Shown: positions 55,380-64,000 of the stretch, piece by piece
How positions within the stretch are numbered: the stretch's first letter is position 1
Layout: every line of letters begins with the position of its first letter
DNA from: Siphonodentalium dalli
Taxonomy: Eukaryota > Mollusca > Scaphopoda > Gadilida > Siphonodentaliidae
Direction: 5' to 3'
DNA length: 64,000 bases
NCBI GenBank assembly: GCA_032622095.1
Contig: CP136064.1
Coordinates: 254,018,484-254,082,483, forward strand
Notes under the pieces: generated by a model
What the model was told of the DNA's origin: nothing
The model's database searches: none
The model's input: only the letters and a program-made list of their open reading frames with translations
Position numbers and translations under genes: made by a program

Positions 55380-56072
55380 AAGGATCGTTACTGTCGCGAC
55401 GAACAGCGCCATTAAAGAGAGCATACTATTAGATACTGGTTGGGAGACCCTGGCATCCAGGAGGAAAAACAAAAGCTTATACAATTCCACAAGATAGTTA
55501 ATAGTTAATAGTACAGCCCCCGTGTACCTACGAAATTAACTTGTAACTCTGAAAATCAAACCGGTTACAATCTTAGACATCATGCAATACGACTACCATT
55601 GGACGTCACAAATGATATATATAAAGATACATTTTTACCTTCTACAATAAGCGATTGGAATAGACTGTCAGAGTGTGTACAAAATTGTACCAACCTGGAC
55701 AAGTTTAACGAGTCACATGCTGACGACCGTATATATACACAACCATACTACTATCATTGCCATAGTCGCAAATCACAAGTATACCACACACGATTGAGAC
55801 TGAAGTGTAGTAATTTGAACTTCGATATCATGACCAATTTTGTTAGGCCCGACCCATATTGTGCATGCGGTGCTGTTGAGGCAGTCCATCATTACCTGTT
55901 AGAATGCCATTTATACCAGGCCTCAATATTGGATCTGATATCATCTCTACCAAACATAATATTATCAGAAAGAACCCTACTCGAAGGTTCACCCGAAACT
56001 TCCATTAGGGAAAATCATAGTATTTTTGAGGCCCCACAAAGATACATAATTAGTACAAAACGATTTTATTAA
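55380..56072 (+). pseudogene. LINE ORF2 C-terminal region
   Basis: GWETLASRRKN and a broken KIVNSTAPVYL stretch (55440-55540), then NLRHHAIRLPLDVTNDIYKD, FLPSTISDWNRLSECV, VYHTRLRLKCSNLNFD and the Cys motif PYCACGAVEAVHHYLLECHLY. These are the ordered landmarks after the RT of a common LINE group, as also seen at 16502-16900. The open frame proper is 55599-56072; upstream parts need frameshifts. RT absent. Confidence 0.88.
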
Positions 56073-56599
56073 CGTATGTCACATGTTTTCTGCAATTGAG
56101 TCATATATAGGCATATATAACGTCATAATTCGGAAAGCCTGACTGCACAGCTAACCCATGTAGTCTATGTACGCCTAGTAATACACAATTGACACAATTG
56201 ATATATAATTCAACAGCCGAATGTCAAATCTAACTACCCCCCATTGACCATCGTATCTTTCTAAACTTTCTTAAATCTGACTACTGTCCTTTCATCCCAT
56301 TGGTTATCTTCAATTCCCAAATATTACCCCACTCCAGTTCTTATCTTATCTCTTGCTAGCTGTTGTTGAGTGTGATCTATATTAAAATCACCACTAAGTT
56401 ATCTAAAGTACAAACCAGTAAAAATTCCCGCCTGACTCGCCCGAACGGCCTTATGTAGTTCGGAAATTTGAGCGATCTGGGAGAGGACTTTCAAAAAAGC
56501 CACAATAGGTTTGTTGTCTCATCCCATTTCAATCACCCATAATCATCCATTATAATGCTTGTTAAAATATGCATCTTGTTTTGTATTGGGAATAAATAT
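56073..56599. other. Noncoding stretch, possibly including the LINE 3' UTR
   Basis: No feature with clear limits. Confidence 0.35.
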
Positions 56600-57510
56600 T
56601 GTTTACACCTGAACCATGACAATTCAGCCTCTCGGTGTATACGCATAAACCACATTCGTGATCATAGTCACTCCTTGTATATCAATTCACCCCATCATTA
56701 ATTTTAGCCATACTGTCAATCCCTATATACATATTGGCCGTGTCATGGCCATATAGTGACTCATGATATACACATACACCTCAACCATGACCACAGCGTC
56801 ACTCCAGGTGTATATATACCTCATCAATGGCCATACAACCCTTCTAGATATACCAATACCCCGCACACACACTTCAGACTTGCATATGCAGCTCAGCCGT
56901 GACATTTCAGCCACTCGCTGTATACTTATACACCGTCTCCATGAGCATTCAGCTATTCACTGTATGCTTGTACACACCACCAATGACAATACAATAGGCC
57001 CTACATATAAACATATACATCCAACCCATCACAACGAGGTCACTCTCTATTTTCACAAGTCGCCAATGGCCACCAAAGTGTACTCCATGTATGCATATGC
57101 ACTTCAAGAATGACGTGCAGCCATTCCATGTACACACATACACATTGCTCATAACCATACAACCACATCATATTTATACATACACCCATCCATTACCATA
57201 CTTCCAACATATGTATGCATGTACATCCACCCGTGACCACACAGTCACTCCTTATATACATACAGGACAGTGTAGCTGCTCTCATTATGCCCATACACCA
57301 CTTCAATGATCAGACAGCCACTCACTGTAAACATGTTCACCTCACACATCACCATACAGCTACTCCTTATATACCTATACATCGCACCATGGACACCCCA
57401 TCCATGACCATATAGTCACACATTGTATAACTATTCAAATCATTCATGAATCCAATAACTCCATGTATACCTACTCACCTCGCCTATGATCATACAGTCA
57501 ACATACATAC
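56600..57510. repeat. Degenerate 50-60 bp array, C-rich form
   Basis: Phrases such as CCATGACCATACAGTCACTC and TGTATACCTATACACCTC recur every 50-60 bases with heavy variation. The complementary (G-rich) form of the same array lies at 59570-60250 and 62925-63690. His/Thr-rich frames here are by-products. Confidence 0.75.
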
Positions 57511-57530
57511 ACACTGTATAAGTTGATTAA

Positions 57531-59527
57531 TGTTGATTATAATGGGCCAGAACAGCCACATAATATGATCCCTCTCAGTTCCGTTTCAACGTTCTGCCCA
57601 TTTCCGTTCAAAAACAAGGAAGTTTTTGGCAAAATCCATATTGTCTAAAACACCTCAGTGTGACACATGTAACACATATCAAAACCATAAACATCTTTGA
57701 TACCAAACATAGCTCCACTTTACTTTTAAAAAATGGCTCAAACCTGAACAAAGCGATTTTTTGCCGATTTTGATATCAGGTTTGTGACAGAAAATTTCGA
57801 ATAATTCTGGTAATTAAGTAAGTATACGCGCCCCCCCCCCCCCCCCCAAATTTGTTCCCAGACGTAAAACCATAGTACTTGGAATTTGTTGCAAATTCAC
57901 ATGATTAATCTAGTAAAATGTATACAAATGTATATATTTTCGTGAAGCTAAGACATAATGACACTATTTTGGGCAAAATTGAAACTCACCATCCCAGATG
58001 GCCACCAATATGGCCGCCGGAAGTTGAAAATATGACATTTTTTCACAAATATCTTCTAGATCAGTTCATGCTGTTTGGAACTGGTTGAGTAATATGACTT
58101 TATTTTGTGTTTTGTATATTAACTCATCATTGGAGCAATTAAATATGCAATTATTGGGGTCCTACCCGCTTGTGGCCCCTCAAACATTCGATTTTACAGA
58201 ACGCGGTATAAAATTTCACAAAAAATCACAACTGGGATTCTAGTCATATTTCAACAAGAAATGAACAGAAGGTTGCAATTAAGCGAGGCATACCATTATC
58301 TATGAATATTCCAACTCACTGGAACCAAAATTCTTACTTTGGCTCAAAATGGCTGCCAAAATGGCCGCCAAAATATGGAAAATGGTAAATATTGCCCTAG
58401 GGTGTCCTGAAATCGCTTACAAGTTGTGGTTGATGTACAAAATTGGCTATTATGCCTTCTATAAATTGAATGCTAACATGTCTGCTTCATCATGGTTAAT
58501 TGTTACTATTGTCACCACTGACATCACCAAAAATATTGGACTTTTTTCTCAACAACTTGACATAAATATCGGCAAAACTTCACTTTTTAGGTTTGGACCA
58601 TTTTTTCTAGTAAAATGTAACTATCTTTGGATTCAAAGGTGTTCATTGTATTGGTCTATCTTAAATGTGTCACACTACGGTGTTTATAGACCAAATTGCT
58701 CAAGATGGCTTCCAAAATGGCAACCAAATTGGTAATAAGTTATTTTTTGTTACATATATCATCATAACATTATATATATATAACATTATTCTCTGCGTTG
58801 TCCGAAAAGGTAGCAAATATTATACGTGTTAGTTAATTAACTATGGAATCCTATTAGGGCCACTTGCTAATGGCGCTTTCGAAAGCGCCGAAAGCGACAA
58901 AAAGTGCCCCATTAGTAACGCGCCGAAAGCGCCGAAAGCGCCGAAAGCGCCGAAAGCGCCGAAAGCGACAAAATATGCGCCGGTACGGCGCACTATTTGT
59001 CGCTTTCGGCGCACTTTTTGTCGCTTTCGGCGCTTTCAAAATGTACGATATTAGCGCATGTTGCGGCGCGCCGAAAGCGACAAAATGTGCGCCGTAACGG
59101 CGCACATTTTGTCGCTTTCGGCGCGTTACTAATGGCGCACTTTTTGTCGCTTTCGGCGCGCGCCGAAAGCGCCATTAGGCATACTATTAGGTCCACTCCC
59201 TAATGGCGCGCGCCGGAAGCGACAAAAAGTGCGCCATTAGGGTATGTTTCGGCGCGCGCCGAAAGCGACAAAAAGTGCGCCGAAAGCGCCATTAGCAAGT
59301 GGCCCTAATAGGATTCCATAATTAACTGACTACTAAATGTTCTATTATGGTTATCCCAGTTCCGTATGGGGCATGACAAATTCATTTTAAAGTATGGAAT
59401 TTTGCGGAGAACCTCTTTTGTGATTCTGGCCATATTATTGAAAGGAAATGAGCAGAACTTTCAGACGGAACTGAGATGAACCATAATATGTGGCTCTTCT
59501 GGTCCATTATGATAAACCAATATCAAC
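57531..59527. mobile_element. Inverted-repeat element A, copy 2
   Basis: Left arm 57531-57610 (AATGGGCCAGAACAGCCACA, CTCAGTTCCGTTTC) pairs with the right arm 59439-59527. A second pair is 57650-57745 with 58580-58690. The body (57912-59493) matches 22781-23870. It contains a 477-bp insertion at 58843-59319 and a C-run at 57831-57847. No transposase seen. Confidence 0.8.
58843..59319. mobile_element. 477-bp CGAAAGCGC palindromic element with 8-bp duplication
   Basis: Ends ATGGAATCCTATTAGGGCC and its complement are perfect inverted repeats over at least 38 bases. AATTAACT flanks both sides (58835-58842 and 59320-59327). Copy 1 of the host element shows the empty site with one AATTAACT (23693-23700). 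The interior is built of GCGCCGAAAGCGACAAAA modules in both orientations, including a tandem GCCGAAAGC run at 58920-58970. Noncoding; the Arg/Lys-rich frames come from the repeat. 8-bp duplication suggests hAT-like mobilisation. Confidence 0.9.
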
Positions 59528-59569
59528 TGGATACAGGATGGATGCCAAGATGGTAGCCAGGGAGTTACT

Positions 59570-60246
59570 TAATGCTCATAGGTGAGGTGAATAGGTATAC
59601 GTGGAGTTAGTGTATGTCATGAATGATATGAATATGTATACAATGAGTGACTATATGGTTATGAGTGTGTTGTCCATAGCAAGATGTGTAGGTATACATG
59701 GATAGGTCATGGTAAGGTGTTGGGTGAATCGGTATGCATGGAGTGACCGTATGGTGTATGGTTGTGTGTATCCTGTACGGGTGCACCCGGTGTGCCTGTA
59801 TGGACATTGATGTGGTGTATGAATATAGCGACATGGTCATCTATGTATTGATTATGTATATATGGAGTGACTGTAAGTTATGGGTGGGATGTACATGTGT
59901 TGTCTGTATGGTCATGGATGGGGTGTGTGGATAAATAGTGAGTGATTTTATGGTTACGGGTAATGTGTATGGTATACATGGAATGACTATACTGTCATTG
60001 TTGAAGTGTATATGCATACCTGAAGTAAGCTGGGTGGACATTATCGTGTGGGTATATAGGGAGTGTCCTTGTGGTAACAGATGGGGTGTATATGTATATA
60101 TCTCGTGGATGTATTATCATTGGTGGATGTATAGGGATTAGCTGCATGATCATGGATGGCGCGTATGATTATACAGTGCGTTGCTGAATTGTCATATGTG
60201 AGGTGTATATGCAAGTATGGATGGTATGAGTGGACGTGTGTGTGGG
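59570..60246. repeat. Degenerate 50-60 bp array, G-rich form
   Basis: GTGAATAGGTATACATGGAG and GAGTGACTATATGGTCATG variants; reverse-complement form of 56600-57510. The two arrays flank element A copy 2 in opposite orientation. Confidence 0.75.
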
Positions 60247-60345
60247 TTTTGTACAGGGAATATATACAACGGGAAGGTTCACTCCGCGCATTTGTGGTAA
60301 TCACCGGAAGTTGTCATGACGCCATTCTGGTAGGATACCATGGTA
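60247..60345. repeat. Inverted repeat arm, left (partner at 62830-62925)
   Basis: ACAGGGAATATATACAACGG, GAAGGTTCACT and CGCCATTCTGGTAGGATA are the reverse complement of 62830-62925. Weaker similarity continues inward, so they may be the ends of a 2.7 kb element. Confidence 0.75.
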
Positions 60346-62829
60346 GGAACGTACGTCATCGCATCGTTACTTCCTTGTTTACTTTTACTAATAAGTTAAA
60401 AGTGTGGGAGTTTGAAAATGATTTACAAATCAAAGTGGCATCCAGGGTATTTGTGGGATCAACATATCGCTGAAGTAGAGGAAATAAAGTGGTAATCCAT
60501 ATCCATATATGATATATTCGAATGGATCGAATTGAAAATTCATTTAACTTGTATGTCTACCAGTACTATGAAACAAACTTACTGGGTGGGATTTCTGTGT
60601 CAAATACGACTGTCTTTCATAATTTGACTAATGACTATGTCCATAACATTACCTGAGTCATGTCTCTAATTTAAAAAAAATTGAGATCTATTATGGAAAA
60701 AAATTGAGATCTATTATGGGATCAAAGTTCACAACCTTGGTCATTTAAATTAATTGCTTAGAATATAACCACAATTTAAACATGTTTTAAAAGCTCCACC
60801 AAGGGCACCATTCAGTAGGGCTTACATTCCAGATGCCACTTTTATTATGAAACTGGCATACCAGTTGATATGGGAATAATTATGGAGTCTGAGTACAAGT
60901 TAATGCCATTTATATTGAGTCCTGCATACATGATATATTTCACTAATCTCGCATACACTATATGTATGTACCATCAATATATGATGAGTTTACATCAATT
61001 ACAGGGGTTGGTGGGACACATATACATGCTACCAGTATACTGTATTACAAATAAATAGTATGTTACACTTTATTCACTACATTTCATTATGTTTGCAGTG
61101 CCATTTTATCAATCTGAAATACTTGATATTTAAAAACATCCACCAAATATCAAATCTTTGGGCCATGATATCATAAACTTCCCTGGTCCTATACCTACCC
61201 TGCTACCACATACAAAAAAACCCTACCGGTAAGACTTACCAGGTAGTAGCAAATGTTTCATTTACATTTAATATCCATATTTTGTCCTTATAGTACTTAA
61301 ATTGTCTGTTGGATAGACTATGTATAGTGAATGGCGGCAGATGTAGGCCTATATATTTAATTATTTGTGTGATATCTATAGATTTTCAATATCAAAATAA
61401 CAGTTTAAATATTTAAACCTACCTGCAAGTATAAGTTAAGTAAAATCGCACATATAATATATAGGCCTACCCGCCTACTCTTATATATAGTCTATGGTAT
61501 GGGGAAACAATAATTTTAAAGTTCTGTTATTAGCATACAGCACTATATAATATTGTGTCATTTTCAGCAAGGGGTGTGGTACCGGTACTTACAATGTGAT
61601 AGACATGTGTCACGCAATCATGATTAATTTACCTTATGGTGTCAATCATTATGAGGTGCCATGGAGATACAATCATCCTCTATGTTTTCCAAAAATAACC
61701 GATGACATTATGTTCTTATATTCATGGCTACACTACATGCCTATATACTGCTATGTAATATATTGGCAAACATAACTTACAATACCCAGTATTTATTCAA
61801 GAATTTATAAATTATAGCATCTCTGGGTCATGTATATCATTAATATTAAATATGATGAGTTTATTTGGGAAATTTTGATGTAGTTATAAAAATATATTGC
61901 GTTGATGTGTGTGAAAATTTCAATCTTTGTTAAATATTAAAATAAAAAAGAAGCATATGTAGCCTAAATTTCCCAAATTATCATTCTCTGAGTTCTCATA
62001 TACCATGAACGCAAGGACTAAGCAAGGCTCAACATGAGTAAAATACATTTATATATAGCCTTAAATGTTTGAACACTCACTAATTAATTAATCTTTCTTC
62101 AGAAAAAAAAAAAATCACATGTAGCCTATTTATAAATCTATAAACCTAGTACATAATTAAATATTTGATATTATCAGAATTCTTGTTTTAATGGGTAATG
62201 CTTGAAATGACTAAGTATTTGATTCCAAATATTAAATTATTAATGTATCAATGACTAATTAGGGAGTAAGGGTGTGGCTAGTGCAGCCCAATGAATGTAC
62301 ATTACCACATAGCAACTACTTGAACTAGCATTGATGTTAATTGTTATTGACTTGAGAAGCCTCAAAATTGTGTAAAATCTCACAGGGCTCCACGGTCCAC
62401 CCACACTTTGATTTTGATACTTTTGACTCTTCATAGCCGCCAGAGCCAACAAGCATCGAATTATTCTGTAATGTTTCCAAATGAATTTTATTTTAAGTTT
62501 ATGTTTCAATATTTGGTACGCCGGCATTTTAATTTAAAATTGGCATCATCACAGTTATGAATTGAATGATCTCAGCCAAAATTTCGACATTGAATAACAA
62601 ACTAAATTGGCAAGAAAGACAGAGTAATTTGGTTGAAATAAATACTCATTTGCTTTAAAATATAATTTTTTCATGTTGGTGGATTAAAGTATGATATATA
62701 GTCACAAATGTTGCTTTTTGTCTGATTGTTTATTATTTTATAGGCCTACTATTTCGATTTTGTTTACACACAAGGCGAATAGCGCTGCGGTAACCAATGA
62801 CGCCATTCGCTCTTCTATCCTACCAGAAT
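60346..62829. other. AT-rich noncoding interior between the inverted arms
   Basis: No credible transposase or host gene. AAAAAAATTGAGATCTATTATGG is duplicated in tandem at about 60673-60720. Confidence 0.45.
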
Positions 62830-62925
62830 GGCGGATGCTGGCGACGTCATGCATTACGTTGAGCCAATAGGAAGTGAACCTTCCCGTTGTATATATTCCC
62901 TGGTTTTGTATATCTGGAAGGCTGA
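62830..62925. repeat. Inverted repeat arm, right
   Basis: Reverse complement of 60247-60345. It is followed by another G-rich array in the same orientation as the one before the left arm. Confidence 0.75.
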
Positions 62926-63690
62926 ATGGCCAGTGGTGGGGTGTATATGTATACCGGGAGTGAATCTATGGTCTAAGGTGGGCTTCATATGTATATATCG
63001 AGTGGTTATATGACTGTGTGTGGAATAGGTATACAGGTAGTGACTGTATGGTCAATGGTGAGATGAATACATGTAGGTATACAAGGAGCGGCTGTATGGT
63101 CATAAATGTAATGAATATCTATACAGGGAGTGACTAAATGGTCATGTATCAGGTGTATGGGTATACCTGGTGTTCCTGCTTGGCGACTCGTGGCGGTATG
63201 GTGATGTGTAGGTTATGCGGGTATACACACGTGTTGCTATATGGTCATGGGCGAGTTGTATGTGTATATAGCGAGTGGCTATATGGCCATGGATGATGTG
63301 CATATGCACACATGGAGTGACTATACTGACATGGCTGGGTGTATTAGTATATCTTGAGTGGCTATTCGGCTATGGTGTGACAAATAGGGATACAGTGAGT
63401 GACATGGCCAATGGTGAGGTGAATATATATTGAATGTCCATTTGACCATGTGTGTGGATAATATGTATACAGGGGATGGCCGTATGGTCAATGGTGAGGT
63501 GAATGGATATACAAAGAGTGACTATATGGATCTATATGGTTATGGGTCATGTTTATGAGTATACCTGTTGTGCCTGCATTGTGACTCCTGACTGTATGGT
63601 CACCCGTGGTCATGGGTCAGGTGTACGTGTATACAGTGGGTCACTATATTGTTATGTATGTGGTGTTTATGTATAAATGGAATGACTGTG
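62926..63690. repeat. Degenerate 50-60 bp array, G-rich form, second block
   Basis: GGTGTATATGTATACCGGGAG and GTGACTGTATGGTCAATGGTG-type variants, matching 59570-60246. Confidence 0.75.
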
Positions 63691-63698
63691 TGATAACG

Positions 63699-63870
63699 GG
63701 TGGCTATCGCTTCCCACGTTTAATGTTTCCCCCATATACATAAACACCATCAAGATGGAGAACTCTCTGACATGACCTCTCTATTGATTAACATATCATT
63801 GAGTTATTGTGCGATAGCCACACAAGGTACACATGTACAACCCACCCATTATCTCAGTCACTCCATATGT
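63699..63870. repeat. Inverted-repeat fragment related to 27860-27990
   Basis: GGTGGCTATCGCTT (63700) and TGCGATAGCCAC (63810) form a hairpin. TCTCTGACATGACCTCTCTATTG and the following bases are the reverse of 27945-27985. Confidence 0.7.
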
Positions 63871-63967
63871 ACATAAATACCACACAAATGACAATATAGT
63901 CACCCACAGTTCAGGGTTTCCGCGAGGGGAAAATTAATGAGTCCGTATTGGGGAAACACATAACGCG

Positions 63968-63995
63968 ACGGGACGACCATGGTTCGTCCCGTCGG
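63968..63995. repeat. Perfect short palindrome at the window edge
   Basis: CGACGGGACGA..CCATGG..TCGTCCCGTCG. Probably the edge of another fold-back element that continues beyond the window. Confidence 0.6.
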
Positions 63996-64000
63996 GCGAA

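Noticed and set aside
56763-57415. Several His/Thr-rich frames of 60-116 residues
   Set aside because: They fall in the degenerate array, and similar frames appear on the opposite strand of the complementary array.
58854-59203. Arg/Lys- and Phe/Arg-rich open frames (RRKRRK, FRRFRR)
   Set aside because: By-products of the tandem GCCGAAAGC modules in the palindromic insertion; both strands are open for the same reason.

Overview
The window looks like accessory, repeat-dominated DNA from a eukaryote, most likely a marine invertebrate and plausibly a mollusc or other lophotrochozoan. The basis is the mix of elements: AT-rich sequence, Ty3/Gypsy, several non-LTR (LINE) families, a Penelope-like element with a GIY-YIG domain and a hammerhead ribozyme, many fold-back DNA elements and long microsatellites. 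The taxon is an inference. I found no convincing host gene, no tRNA or rRNA and no CRISPR array. Nearly every long open frame is either a decayed retroelement or a by-product of simple repeats.

Layout. 0-7 kb: a palindromic element at 0.76-1.02 kb; a 1.2 kb segment present twice in direct orientation (1305-2513 and 3401-4657), each copy with a TATA-like box, a short conserved ORF, a 21-bp minisatellite and a four-part fold-back structure; then more hairpin elements. 7.2-9.5 kb: a 5'-truncated LINE with most of its reverse transcriptase and its 3' tail. 10.4-22.4 kb: one Ty3/Gypsy element (gag, protease, RT, RNase H, integrase in order) broken by frameshifts and stops and by at least four insertions. 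The largest insertion (about 6.8 kb) contains a TTAA-flanked element carrying an inverted copy of itself and a LINE with a 10-bp target duplication. 22.4-31 kb: a 95-bp hAT-like MITE, interspersed families, a 3.1 kb imperfect inverted repeat centred near 26.31 kb, and tandem arrays. 32.5-35.3 kb: a gag-only LTR retrotransposon remnant on the minus strand. 35-49 kb: mostly noncoding, with a dispersed family in two copies (38.1 and 41.5 kb), LINE scraps, minisatellites and the left arm of a long inverted duplication. 49.75-52.39 kb: a hAT-like element with terminal inverted repeats, into which a Penelope-like fragment with a complete hammerhead core has been inserted. 52.4-53.2 kb: the right arm of the inverted duplication. 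55.4-56.1 kb: a LINE C-terminus. 56.6-63.7 kb: degenerate roughly 50-60 bp arrays flanking a 2 kb inverted-repeat element, which carries a 477-bp palindromic insertion whose empty site is visible at 23.7 kb.

How it works together. This is a transposon graveyard whose nesting gives a relative order of insertion. The LINEs, the Gypsy elements and the Penelope-like element moved by reverse transcription. The hairpin families are non-autonomous and would have depended on transposases supplied elsewhere. The best preserved functional signal is the hammerhead ribozyme motif at 51.46-51.51 kb.
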